The notes: generated by a model from the letters alone, not told the origin. A stretch of 64,000 nt of DNA from Acinetobacter rudis (GCF_031157835.1 NZ_JAVIDR010000001.1:186001-250000); one strand, 5' to 3'. Shown: positions 1 through 7,806, counted from the first letter of the stretch. Translations and numbers: made by a program.

Positions 1-915
1 ACTCCCCCAAACACAGTAGATGAATTGAATAAGCAAGCAGAAAATTTTTCAAGATACCTATCTCTCTTGTTTAAGCTAGGCACATTTTTAGGCGCACTTT
101 GCTTCACACTCTATTGTCATAACTTGAATTATTTCCCAATGGGAGTAACCATCAGCGACAGCTTGCTTTTTATTATTTTTGCTGGAAGCTTTTGTTTAAT
201 CTATGGTTTCATGATCATGTGCTTATTGTCACTTGGTGTATGTGTTACTTATGTTTTGAAACCACTGTTTAAAATTATCCACAAATATTATAAACAGTAT
301 AAATTGAACAAAGGAGTCTTAGTGGTTTCTGATCCTATTGAGTTTGTTAAACCTGACATGATTCATATTCTGTTAGCCGCCTTAGGTGTCCTGTTTATTT
401 ATATCATGCATAAAACTGACTCTGATCCGACTGTTCTATTGAGCTTATTAGCAACTACATTTTTTCTTTCGGTTATATGGGCGGGTTATCATGATAATCG
501 CTTGAAACAAAACAATATTACTCAAGAAGAGAATGCTCCCGCCATTACCCAACAACATGAAAATGCTAAAAAAAACAAATGGACATTATTGGTACTTATT
601 TTGATTATCCCGCTACTTTTCAGTGGTGTATCAGGTAGAGTTTTGGATGCAGGAATGCGGTTTTCTAATCTAAATATTGGAATTTCATCGGTATTAGTTA
701 AACCACCTTATGACAAAGCTATACCTGAAAAATATAAAGATCAGCATCCTCTATACACTGAAGAGGGATTCATAGCGTTTAAAGATATTGATGTAAAGCT
801 ATCAGGGATAGGGCAAAAAACTGTTATTCAATTTATGCCCCTAACTGCAACAAAGCCCCAAAACTTAGCAATCCCAAATGATAGAATTATCGTTCTTCCG
901 CCAACACCGCAATAA
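1..915 (+). CDS. Multi-pass membrane protein of unknown function, 5' end outside window
   Basis: I do not recognise this protein. The frame is open to the left edge, so the TTG at 25 need not be the start and the gene is probably cut by the window. About five hydrophobic segments are visible: one near the N-terminus, a long one around residues 45-80, two between residues 110 and 150, and one around 185-205. A charged stretch precedes the last segment. The C-terminal roughly 90 residues are soluble and rich in proline and lysine, probably lying outside the membrane. It converges with the element genes transcribed from the right. No enzyme motif is seen. Confidence 0.6.
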   Translation, partial: TPPNTVDELNKQAENFSRYLSLLFKLGTFLGALCFTLYCHNLNYFPMGVTISDSLLFIIFAGSFCLIYGFMIMCLLSLGVCVTYVLKPLFKIIHKYYKQYKLNKGVLVVSDPIEFVKPDMIHILLAALGVLFIYIMHKTDSDPTVLLSLLATTFFLSVIWAGYHDNRLKQNNITQEENAPAITQQHENAKKNKWTLLVLILIIPLLFSGVSGRVLDAGMRFSNLNIGISSVLVKPPYDKAIPEKYKDQHPLYTEEGFIAFKDIDVKLSGIGQKTVIQFMPLTATKPQNLAIPNDRIIVLPPTPQ

Positions 916-953
916 GTATGATTCAATGGAGACACTAAGCCTCCATTGAAATT

Positions 954-1883
954 CTAATTCAAAGCTTGAACAGACCTCTGTAGACCTTGCTGAATATCCT
1001 GTACAAAATCCTCTCCATGATTAGATTTAGGTCGATTTTTTCCTTTCGAATTAGGCTGTATTTGTTCAAATTCAGAATTCTCACTCACATAAAATTCCTC
1101 CACCAAATCTAATCCCTCCTCAGCATTCACCTCAAACCGTGCATTGCCATAGCCTTGCCGTGCTACCTGATCCAAAGCAGCCTGATTAAAACCACACAAT
1201 TTACTTTTCTGATCAATCTCCTTGGCAGTTTGAATCGCCTCTTGTAAATGAATGCCTTCACGTAAAGTCAGATCCACGTAATAGACTGGGATTCGATAGC
1301 TTTGTGTCGTAGACTTACCTCTAAGCATGAGTTGAAGCGGTAAACAGGACAACAAACCATTCGATGCCGCATGGTAATAACTTAAACGTGCAGCCAAAGT
1401 GCGGATACTGTTGTAGCCTGTGGTTCTAAAGATAAATGTACCGAGTTCATCACTGTCATCCAGATTGACATGCAAACGACCATAGGGCTTACATTGTCCA
1501 CCCTGTGCCAATAGGCAGATATCAGGCGATGGACAGGGTAATTGTTCTACACCCTGTTGGGTAAGCCGTTGGCAGGTCTCACCATTACCCACACAGACAG
1601 GTCTACCCGTTTGTCGGTCAAATAAGCTGTACTCAGCACGTAAGTTCAGTTCAGGATCATTGAAGATCATGCGGACTGGTATGGTTCTGAGTTTTTGATT
1701 CGGTGCTTTGGTACGTAATTGTTCATCGAGTGGATGTTTGATCCAACCATCTTTTCCTTGAATTTGACTGGTAATGGTGAACTGGTCATCCTTTTCAGGC
1801 AGTCTCTTGCCATTCTTTTCGACCACTTTACCAATGCTGATTCGTCCGAGTATCGGTGGTGTAATGGCTAAACCTTTAATCAT
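954..1883 (-). CDS. Gp3-like recombination directionality factor / 'hydrolase or metal-binding' family protein
   Basis: This 309-aa protein resembles a family found in integrative elements and plasmids beside YqaJ and DUF932 genes. Databases label it either recombination directionality factor-like (Gp3) or 'hydrolase or metal-binding protein'. A cysteine-rich middle (CVGNGETC, then CPSPDIC and GGQCKPYGR) suggests a bound metal. The C-terminal 50 residues are polar and look disordered. A good Shine-Dalgarno (GAGG) lies 8 bases before the ATG. It is the third member of a leftward set with the YqaJ and DUF932 genes, separated from YqaJ by a terminator-like hairpin. The family name rests on recall and context; a directionality role is unproven. 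Confidence 0.55.
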   Translation of the reverse strand: MIKGLAITPPILGRISIGKVVEKNGKRLPEKDDQFTITSQIQGKDGWIKHPLDEQLRTKAPNQKLRTIPVRMIFNDPELNLRAEYSLFDRQTGRPVCVGNGETCQRLTQQGVEQLPCPSPDICLLAQGGQCKPYGRLHVNLDDSDELGTFIFRTTGYNSIRTLAARLSYYHAASNGLLSCLPLQLMLRGKSTTQSYRIPVYYVDLTLREGIHLQEAIQTAKEIDQKSKLCGFNQAALDQVARQGYGNARFEVNAEEGLDLVEEFYVSENSEFEQIQPNSKGKNRPKSNHGEDFVQDIQQGLQRSVQALN

Positions 1884-1925
1884 GGTGATTTCCTCTGTTC
1901 ATGTTTGAATTAAAATAAAGTTTGC

Positions 1926-1957
1926 ATAAAAAAATCCCATGCGCTGAGGCATGGGAT
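1926..1957 (-). terminator. Terminator-like hairpin between YqaJ gene and Gp3-like gene
   Basis: A 9-bp perfect stem (ATCCCATGC with GCATGGGAT, 6-base loop) is followed on the minus strand by a T-run. It ends the YqaJ transcript or attenuates the downstream gene. The T-run passes into TTTTTATGC, a tail shared with the hairpins at 3098 and 4720. Confidence 0.75.
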
Positions 1958-2020
1958 GTTTATGTTGGTTTGATGTTTTAATGTTGAGTGGTTAAATGTT
2001 CTGCTTAGGCTAAACTTGTT

Positions 2021-3064
2021 TCAATCGTCATTGCTATAGATGTTGAAACGCCGTGAACCTATTTTGCTTTGTGGAAATTGATTCAGATATTCAGGGTGTT
2101 GTTTCAGTAAAGCCTTACTGTCTAAGATGATCGAGTCTTTGGACTTTTTCCACGTGACGGAGCCTGCTTTAAAGGTTGCCCGTTCAGCATCCTGCATCTT
2201 GGCTTGCAGCTGGTGCTTCAGCAGATCGAATTGCTCCTGATGCTTTTCAATATGATTGCGCGCTTGAATCAATTGTTCAAACTGTTGATTGGCTTGCATA
2301 TCTTCGGATAAGTCTGTAGTACTGAGTGGCACATGTTCTGGATATAAAAGCTGTAAGGCTTTGGCTGCTGATTCACTGGCATCGGCTTCAGGTGGCATAT
2401 CCTTTTCCACACATTCCCAGAAGTAACGCTCGGCATTGACGATATGTTGAATCACGGATTCAGAACGCGTCACTTTAAAAATGCGCATTTCATGCCCACA
2501 GATCAGCACACAAATATGTGCGGCTTGTTTTCCTGTGACTGCCAATTGGTGTTGCACTTGGCAAAGCACGTATAACGGCACACCATCTCGCCAAAGCTTG
2601 GCCCCATATTCCCCTGCGGTTTTGCATTCCAGAATTTGCACCTCTGCGTTGCCCACCACGGAATAGTCTAAGTTAGCCAACATGAAATGTTTGTCTGGAT
2701 CAGGATGTTGCAGCACTGCATTCACACGTCGGACTTTATGCTGAGTGTGCATGCTGTAATATTCAGCAACCAAGGGTTCTAATTGCTTGCCCCAATACAG
2801 AGGTGCATGGCCTTCGCTTTCATCCTCAATATTTTGTTGAATCCGTCCTGTTTTGATCATCCATAGTTCTAGCATCGACATATAGGGATTAAGTCCACAA
2901 GCTGCTGCACAGTCACTACTTCCAATGCCCTTGCGTCTGACTTCTAACCATTCAGCTTGGGTCATATGTTTGGTTTCTGCTAAGCGTTTTGGCTGGATCA
3001 GTTTAGTGCGATGGACATGAATATTTGTTCTAGCTGGATTAGGTTGAATTAATGCTGAGTTCAT
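2021..3064 (-). CDS. YqaJ-family viral recombinase (lambda-exonuclease-like)
   Basis: This 347-aa protein is a YqaJ/lambda Exo-type nuclease that resects double-stranded DNA ends for phage-style recombination. The RKGIGSSD motif near residue 48, a later central acidic residue and the ECKTA motif near residue 147 fit the metal-binding active site of the PD-(D/E)XK fold. The last 100 residues form a helical, glutamine-rich tail. The ATG is preceded by GAGG. Exonucleases of this family usually work with a single-strand annealing protein; none of the Beta or RecT type is seen in the window, unless the neighbouring DUF932 protein fills that role. Confidence 0.85.
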   Translation of the reverse strand: MNSALIQPNPARTNIHVHRTKLIQPKRLAETKHMTQAEWLEVRRKGIGSSDCAAACGLNPYMSMLELWMIKTGRIQQNIEDESEGHAPLYWGKQLEPLVAEYYSMHTQHKVRRVNAVLQHPDPDKHFMLANLDYSVVGNAEVQILECKTAGEYGAKLWRDGVPLYVLCQVQHQLAVTGKQAAHICVLICGHEMRIFKVTRSESVIQHIVNAERYFWECVEKDMPPEADASESAAKALQLLYPEHVPLSTTDLSEDMQANQQFEQLIQARNHIEKHQEQFDLLKHQLQAKMQDAERATFKAGSVTWKKSKDSIILDSKALLKQHPEYLNQFPQSKIGSRRFNIYSNDD

Positions 3065-3097
3065 AGAAATTTCCTCTGATTATTAAATTTTAGGCAT

Positions 3098-3124
3098 AAA
3101 AAAAGCCACATCTGGAGATGTGGC
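3098..3124 (-). terminator. Terminator-like hairpin between DUF932 gene and YqaJ gene
   Basis: GCCACATC pairs with GATGTGGC around a 4-base loop (3105-3124), followed on the minus strand by seven T and the tail ATGCCTAAAATTT. It sits about 40 bases upstream of the YqaJ start, so YqaJ needs readthrough or its own promoter. Confidence 0.75.
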
Positions 3125-3207
3125 AAAGAGGTATTTGGATTCAAGGAGATTTTCAGGATCGTATTGATCTCATGGGATCATCTTAGTTCCCAAACCTGAA
3201 TCTAAAC

Positions 3208-4254
3208 TTAAACAATCAATCGTAATGCTTGTTCGAGTCCACGTTGCTTAAGCCCTGCGCCTGCACCGAACCAAGCGGAATCAAGACGGTGATCCTGACT
3301 CATGGCACGACGTTCGTGATCCGCAAACTCAGTGATTGAGCACAGCAAACCATAAGCCGTGTCTTTAGCTGAGCTGAGTTCTGCCCCACGACCATGCCCA
3401 TTAAACATGGTCATGACTTTGGACATGGCACGTCCATTCGGTTCAGTCTTGTTTTCAGCTTTCGTGGCTGAGTTGGCTTGTGTGGCGACATTACGATAGA
3501 ACTGAATAATGCCTTCGTCCTGCTCAATTGGACTTAAGCTGGTATTGTTAAACACGGCATCAAAATACGCTACCGCTTCGGTTTGTGTCACTTTACGTTG
3601 ACTGAGTTGCTTCATTTCATACATGTGTTCCTCCCACGCACGGACTGAAATCCCCAGTTGCTGTTTGATCTTCTGCGCATCAAACTTAGTGCTGTGTGGG
3701 ACTTTGACCACACCTGCACTTGCGTTCTGACCTTTTAAGGCAATAGCTAGAGTGTTGTTACACACCACGCGGATTGAGGTGAATTGTGCAGTGGTTGCCA
3801 ATGTACCATCGCAAGCAGTGGCTAAGAGAATATAGCCATTACTGACATCTTTACCCTTTAAAGCAGAAGTCTGCCCTGTTTTGGCTAAAGCCCAGAATTT
3901 CTTCCCTCCTTTCAGTACCCCAGCGGTTTCTAATTCAAAGCCCGATTGTTCAGTCAGGTCTTTGTAGAAATGTAGAATTTCTTTAGGTTGAACTTCCTGA
4001 TAACGTTGACTCACTACCGATAATGGCGCATGGGTATCAGATCGATAAAGAACACGCTGTTCTTCATAAGGCATGATGATGCTTTGTCCACGTTCATTTT
4101 GAGCCATATAGCTGACATCTGAAGATTCAATTCGCCAATCCATGCCTGCCTGCTGTGCCCAGACTTCAATCGGTTGGTTTTGGCTGAGTTGGTTGCCTAA
4201 GCCATGCCAAGGGGTTTGACCGACATAAGCCATTTTTTCAATTTGATGTGCCAT
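3208..4254 (-). CDS. DUF932 domain protein (phage/plasmid-like TIGR03299 type)
   Basis: This 348-aa protein matches the DUF932 family found on phages, plasmids and integrative elements. Visible hallmarks are the N-terminal region with TPWHGLG near residue 15, VLYRSDTHAPLSVVS near residue 70, a central CDGTLATTAQFTS segment, RVVCNNTL, and the C-terminal HGRGAEL and TAYGLLCSITEF stretches. Biochemical function is not established. Its repeated co-occurrence with YqaJ nucleases suggests a part in recombination or replication. Spacing to the upstream zinc-ribbon gene is about 80 bases with no hairpin, so those two may be cotranscribed. Confidence 0.85.
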   Translation of the reverse strand: MAHQIEKMAYVGQTPWHGLGNQLSQNQPIEVWAQQAGMDWRIESSDVSYMAQNERGQSIIMPYEEQRVLYRSDTHAPLSVVSQRYQEVQPKEILHFYKDLTEQSGFELETAGVLKGGKKFWALAKTGQTSALKGKDVSNGYILLATACDGTLATTAQFTSIRVVCNNTLAIALKGQNASAGVVKVPHSTKFDAQKIKQQLGISVRAWEEHMYEMKQLSQRKVTQTEAVAYFDAVFNNTSLSPIEQDEGIIQFYRNVATQANSATKAENKTEPNGRAMSKVMTMFNGHGRGAELSSAKDTAYGLLCSITEFADHERRAMSQDHRLDSAWFGAGAGLKQRGLEQALRLIV

Positions 4255-4335
4255 AGTTCTTTTTCCTATTCAATGTAAATTTTGGGTTTTGTAAGTTTTA
4301 ACGTTTGTAGGGTTGTCTGTGATGCTTTTGTACAA

Positions 4336-4692
4336 CTAAGCTCGATCTGCAAAGTGATGACCACATTCCAGACATTCATACAGAATTTGGGCTTGTGCGG
4401 TTTCTTTCAGCATAGGGTTCGGTTGCTGTTCTTGGACATAATTGAGAAAACATGCAGCACATCCGACTGCTCCGCCAATCACAGCACCGACCACATAGAC
4501 CATCGGACGTTGCCCTTTGATCAGGCGTGCACCTGAAATACCCATTGCGGCATAGTTCACGATATATTGCATCAGGCTCTGCATCGGCGGTTTAAGCAGG
4601 GTTTGACCCAATGAAGGATTGGGATTGGATAGATGCGGTTCAGCGATTTCAATCTCATCGCTGGCACACATCGGACAATAAATTCGAGGCAT
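4336..4692 (-). CDS. Small zinc-ribbon protein with central membrane segment
   Basis: This 118-aa protein is not a family I recognise. Two CxxC pairs, CPMC at residues 5-8 and CLEC near residues 107-110, would form one split zinc ribbon joining the two ends. Between them is a glycine-rich hydrophobic segment (about residues 68-86, VVGAVIGGAVGCAACFL) that could span or dip into the membrane. The ATG has a GGAG Shine-Dalgarno 9 bases upstream. It precedes the DUF932 gene on the same strand and has a terminator-like hairpin directly upstream. Confidence 0.65.
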   Translation of the reverse strand: MPRIYCPMCASDEIEIAEPHLSNPNPSLGQTLLKPPMQSLMQYIVNYAAMGISGARLIKGQRPMVYVVGAVIGGAVGCAACFLNYVQEQQPNPMLKETAQAQILYECLECGHHFADRA

Positions 4693-4719
4693 ATCGATAA
4701 CTCCATAAAATTTCAGGCA

Positions 4720-4754
4720 TAAAAAAAACCATGCCCTTAAAGGGCATGGTTTTT
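4720..4754 (-). terminator. Bidirectional terminator downstream of small lipoprotein gene
   Basis: ACCATGCCC pairs with GGGCATGGT (4728-4750) around a 5-base loop, with T-runs on both strands. On the minus strand eight T are followed by ATGCCTGAAATTTT, nearly the same tail as at 3098 and 1926, although the stem sequences differ. Confidence 0.8.
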
Positions 4755-4811
4755 GATGAGCTTATCTTTGATTCAGCACTTAGAAACTGAGATACAGTTC
4801 AAGCTTCAGCA

Positions 4812-5183
4812 TTAATTGAACTGATAACTTACACTACCTTTGGTAGTTTCTATATCCACTTGTACGACGTTAGAGAAACTACATTTATCCAGTCGAAATC
4901 GAGCTATTTGCCCCATCTGAAAATGTAGTGGGAAATTAAATCTTTTATCAGATCCCATATAGGTACATTGTCCGTTGTTCACAGTGACATTGGTCACTTC
5001 TATCGGTTCTGCTGTATTTGAACGGATCGTAATCACTGCAGGACGGTTCCATGTCCCATAAACCATTTCATTCAATTCGACCGAAAAAGTATCTGGTTCC
5101 AGCCCTGAACTGCATCCTTGTAAAGCCAATGCAGATAACGAGAGTAATGCGGTAAAGCCCAAAGTTTTCATTAAGTTGTTCAT
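4812..5183 (-). CDS. Small lipoprotein of unknown function
   Basis: This 123-aa protein has a clear lipoprotein signal: a short basic start, a hydrophobic core and the lipobox ALQGC with the acylated Cys at about residue 24. The mature part is about 100 residues and predicted mostly beta, with two further cysteines that could form a disulfide. It is preceded by an AGGAG Shine-Dalgarno. The position inside a mobile element, next to a second lipoprotein, suggests cargo acting at the envelope, for example phage exclusion; that is inference only. Confidence 0.7.
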   Translation of the reverse strand: MNNLMKTLGFTALLSLSALALQGCSSGLEPDTFSVELNEMVYGTWNRPAVITIRSNTAEPIEVTNVTVNNGQCTYMGSDKRFNFPLHFQMGQIARFRLDKCSFSNVVQVDIETTKGSVSYQFN

Positions 5184-5334
5184 TCTGGATTGCTCCTAAA
5201 TATTGTATTCAGATGTAGAGATATGAATGCTTTCCCTCAATTAGCGTTGAGGAGAGAATGCTCTTACATCGTGGTAATATGTATTTGAAATTTCTTTATT
5301 TTTAAAAAGTACTCAACAGCAGATTTGGTCACTG

Positions 5335-6474
5335 TCATCCATCCCCCAGATAATCAAATTTTTCAGGTTCTACAGGGACGACTTTCTTGGGATATTTCTG
5401 CAAGAGGGTTTCTGGGGAAAGATAATTTTCTAGACCAAATTTGAAATTCCATACAGGCGCATGTGAGACATCTTTAAATGGCATGGTTTTCAGTTGTTCT
5501 ATTGCGTTATCAACAAAGTGCCATTCCAGTTCAACTGCTGATCTTTGCTTAAAGCTTAGTGGTTTGAATACAGGCGAAACATACATCACGTCTATAATAT
5601 TGTTGCGACGCCGATCTAGATTGCCCGGTTTATTGAAATAGAAAAAGATGCCATTTGGGCTCAGTTGATTATTTTTGAAATTGAATACATACCCTAATTT
5701 GATTTGTCCAAAATATTCAGCGATTTGTTTGGCTAATTCAGGTTGAACTTTTATCAGTACTTCTGATTCCAGAAAAACTCTAGACCCAATATCTTGTCCA
5801 TATCGAACCGTCATCTGTTCATGATCTGCATCATAAGTATAGGACGCATAAGAGGAGTTCAACCTAATACCTCGAACACTTCGGTTTAACGCTTGTTCCA
5901 GTAATGTCAGATCATAGTCCTTAACCTTGCTTTCCGCATTTTGCTTTTCCCGTTGCACTCGTGCTTCATAGTCCTGTGTTTTTTCAAATTCCTGCTTCGG
6001 CTCAATGTGAGGGGCTTTCATATAACGGATATGATTGATCGCCAAATTATTGCTATATTTGAAATATTCATCGTTGGTCAAATCAATCAACAAATAATTG
6101 TCTTGAGGATCATGATTTTGATTACCGATCACAAAAATTTGATCTGGACCTAGATTGAGCTGTGGGTGAATCAGATCATAATTTTCATAAAGTGAAGAAT
6201 CTCCGATCCGCTCTATTTCCCAACTGGTTGGGTATCGAATTTTTTGATGTTCGGGAATATCCGAAAGTTCTAATTCTTGCAGACTTTGATCAGGGCTGAT
6301 CTGCGCCTTCGGCACAATTACGGTTGGTTTTTCGGTGATATTCTGCAAAGCTTCACTGCTTTCTGTGGTTTGACCTTCTACAGCGGGATCACTTTTAGGC
6401 TGATCTTTACTGGAACAGGCATTCAGTCCCATCAATAAAATACATAAAGACAGACACTTTAATTTAGTTGTCAT
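5335..6474 (-). CDS. Large lipoprotein of unknown function
   Basis: This 379-aa protein begins with a lipoprotein signal ending in GLNAC (acylated Cys near residue 20), then a polar serine- and lysine-rich linker to about residue 75. The rest looks like one globular domain of mixed structure. The segment KTQDYEARVQREKQNAESKV around residue 165 looks helical and coiled-coil-like. I see no known family motif. It lies upstream of the smaller lipoprotein on the same strand, about 150 bases away. Both may be element cargo exported to the outer membrane. Confidence 0.65.
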   Translation of the reverse strand: MTTKLKCLSLCILLMGLNACSSKDQPKSDPAVEGQTTESSEALQNITEKPTVIVPKAQISPDQSLQELELSDIPEHQKIRYPTSWEIERIGDSSLYENYDLIHPQLNLGPDQIFVIGNQNHDPQDNYLLIDLTNDEYFKYSNNLAINHIRYMKAPHIEPKQEFEKTQDYEARVQREKQNAESKVKDYDLTLLEQALNRSVRGIRLNSSYASYTYDADHEQMTVRYGQDIGSRVFLESEVLIKVQPELAKQIAEYFGQIKLGYVFNFKNNQLSPNGIFFYFNKPGNLDRRRNNIIDVMYVSPVFKPLSFKQRSAVELEWHFVDNAIEQLKTMPFKDVSHAPVWNFKFGLENYLSPETLLQKYPKKVVPVEPEKFDYLGDG

Positions 6475-6703
6475 CGTGCATCATTCTCTTTCATTGTCCA
6501 TAAGCACTTCTCAGCAATCGCCAAGCTGGACTTATGGTGATTTGATGTTCTTCTTGGAGTTCTGCCTTTTCTTCTGATGTGACTGTTCCGTAGAATGAGT
6601 AGATCTACAAATCAGCGATAAAATGATTCAGATGTGCAGGCCAACAAAGGAACAAGCGCCTTCATTGAGCGTTCCCCAAATGCTAAATTTTTAAAATATC
6701 GGT
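6475..6703. other. Intergenic, with hairpin behind the Ash-like frame
   Basis: No gene is seen. An inverted repeat at 6649-6675 (GGAAC with GTTCC, inner GC pairs and a small bulge) lies just past the stop of the Ash-like frame and could end that transcript. Another weak inverted repeat (CCATAAG with CTTATGG) lies near 6498-6536. Confidence 0.4.
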
Positions 6704-6997
6704 TTATCTGACGTCGACAACGCCATAGAGAGTACTGGGGTAAAAAAGAGAATGTGTATTTAAGAATGTAGTACGCATGGCGGACTCCTTGTGTGTATTA
6801 AAGAGCTCTACCAAATTACTGTCAAATAATGGTGGCAGAACGAGAGAGGGTTGACAGACTGACACACAAGAATCAGCACGCACAAGGCGTCCCTCCCTCG
6901 CCCTACCGCAACGGAGGAGGAACGAACGAGTTCGCCACCAAAAAATTACTCTTTTGATGTGCTTGTGTGTAAATGGTCTGTCAAAACCAACTGACAA
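6704..6997 (-). CDS. Ash/Icd-like phage reading frame overlapping C4-like RNA
   Basis: The full frame is 97 aa from a TTG start and carries features I associate with Ash-family or Icd-like phage proteins: SVGFDRP at the start, WRTRSFLLRCGRAREG in the middle and LFNTHKESAMRTTFLN near the end. Much of the middle is the translated shadow of the structured RNA at 6851-6984, so the protein conservation may reflect the RNA. A strong internal start exists: an ATG at 6778 with AAGGAG nine bases before it would give a 24-aa peptide ending at the same stop. In phage P1 the C4 RNA blocks such a site. Which product is made is unresolved. Confidence 0.45.
   Translation of the reverse strand: MSVGFDRPFTHKHIKRVIFWWRTRSFLLRCGRAREGRLVRADSCVSVCQPSLVLPPLFDSNLVELFNTHKESAMRTTFLNTHSLFYPSTLYGVVDVR
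6851..6984 (-). ncRNA. Candidate C4/CI-type antisense immunity RNA
   Basis: On the minus strand the ends of this segment pair to form a basal stem: TTGACAGAC and ACACACAAG (6984-6962) with CTTGTGTGT and GTCTGTCAA (6870-6851). Inside, CGTTCCTCC (6924-6916) pairs with GGGAGGGACG (6897-6888). Between the stems, TGGCGAACTCGTT (6937-6925) is complementary at 11 of 13 positions to AAGGAGTCCGCCA (6790-6778), the ribosome binding site of the ATG at 6778. A second segment, CCTTGTG (6887-6881), pairs perfectly with CACAAGG at 6793-6787. A promoter lies just upstream. This is the architecture of P1 C4 and P4 CI RNAs, which are cut from the leader of the transcript they repress. Confidence 0.75.
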
Positions 6998-7014
6998 TGT
7001 AGGTCAGCAAGTCA

Positions 7015-7043
7015 AGGATAATTGGCAGGATTTAAAGTGTCAA
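7015..7043 (-). promoter_or_regulatory. Sigma70 promoter for the C4-like RNA transcript
   Basis: Reading the minus strand, TTGACA (7043-7038) is followed by a 17-base spacer and TATCCT (7020-7015). The predicted start falls near 7007, about 20 bases before the basal stem of the structured RNA. Confidence 0.7.
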
Positions 7044-7155
7044 CGTTGTATTTTTACTGGAACAATCAATTGAGTGTTTTCGCTATGCTTCTGATTCAGA
7101 ATGACTATTGAATAATCAACATCATCTAAACTTCAACTGAAGCTATAATTTCAAC

Positions 7156-7184
7156 CTGAATTAAACAGCACACTCAATTATAAT
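7156..7184 (+). promoter_or_regulatory. Possible promoter for small gene at 7215
   Basis: CTGAAT (7156-7161), a 17-base spacer and a perfect TATAAT (7179-7184) sit upstream of the 74-aa gene. It diverges from the promoter of the C4-like transcript, so the two share a roughly 110-base control region. Confidence 0.5.
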
Positions 7185-7214
7185 GGTGCTTAGTGTTATT
7201 AAAGGAATCTGTGC

Positions 7215-7439
7215 ATGCAGCGATTGAAGTGTATTGGAGGCCCACTGTATGGGCTCGAATATTCACATTCGCAGGATAAGTTTAAATTCTTTGATAAACA
7301 AAAAGGCAAAGATACCCTTTATTACAAACAAGTCTTAGACTTTACCCCACCTCAGTCATTCTTCATTGCAGAATCAATTTCTCCTGATTTTGCTTATGCA
7401 CTGGCATTACAACTGATGGGGCAAAAATCTCATTTATAG
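7215..7439 (+). CDS. Small protein of unknown function
   Basis: This 74-aa protein starts at an ATG with AAGGA nine bases upstream. The N-terminus contains CIGGPLYGLEY, a pattern seen in some small phage or element proteins, but I cannot name a family. It has no signal peptide or membrane segment. It is the only rightward gene between the C4-like locus and alpA and has a plausible promoter, which argues it is real. Confidence 0.5.
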   Translation: MQRLKCIGGPLYGLEYSHSQDKFKFFDKQKGKDTLYYKQVLDFTPPQSFFIAESISPDFAYALALQLMGQKSHL

Positions 7440-7453
7440 CTTTGAATTTTATC

Positions 7454-7696
7454 TCAATTTGTGATCATTCTACGTTCACTGATCTTTTGAGCAATCCATG
7501 CATTGACCTCATGTGCAATCCAACCGACTCGATTGCTGGTTAAATTGATCTGCTGAGGAAAACTGGCATCATAATACTTGGATTTAGGATCTAGCAGTGA
7601 ATAAATGGTGGCACGACTCAATCCGGTGATTTCAACCAATTGCTTGATGTTTAAGATTTGGTTGATCTGAAATGTTTGTGAATTTAGCGCATTCAT
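7454..7696 (-). CDS. AlpA-family transcriptional regulator
   Basis: This 80-aa protein is an AlpA-type winged-helix DNA-binding regulator, common in P4-like satellites and CP4-type cryptic prophages, where such proteins control integrase or excision genes. The diagnostic stretch is LVEITGLSRATIYSLLD, followed by FPQQINLTSNRVGWIAHEVNAW near the C-terminus. The frame extends upstream to a GTG at 7753, but the ATG at 7696 has a GGAG Shine-Dalgarno eight bases before it and gives the usual family length. An inverted repeat about 90 bases upstream may be its operator. Confidence 0.85.
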   Translation of the reverse strand: MNALNSQTFQINQILNIKQLVEITGLSRATIYSLLDPKSKYYDASFPQQINLTSNRVGWIAHEVNAWIAQKISERRMITN

Positions 7697-7786
7697 CTGA
7701 TGAACTCCGATGTGGTATGAAGGCGTGCGTTCTGCACATATCATGTCCATCACCGTAAAAAAATAGGTACGCCTCGAAAGCCCACC

Positions 7787-7806
7787 GTATCCATTGGATT
7801 GGATAC
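7787..7806. promoter_or_regulatory. Inverted repeat upstream of alpA
   Basis: GTATCCA and TGGATAC form a perfect 7-bp inverted repeat with a 6-base spacer, in the leader or promoter zone of alpA. It could be an operator for AlpA or another element regulator. Confidence 0.45.
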
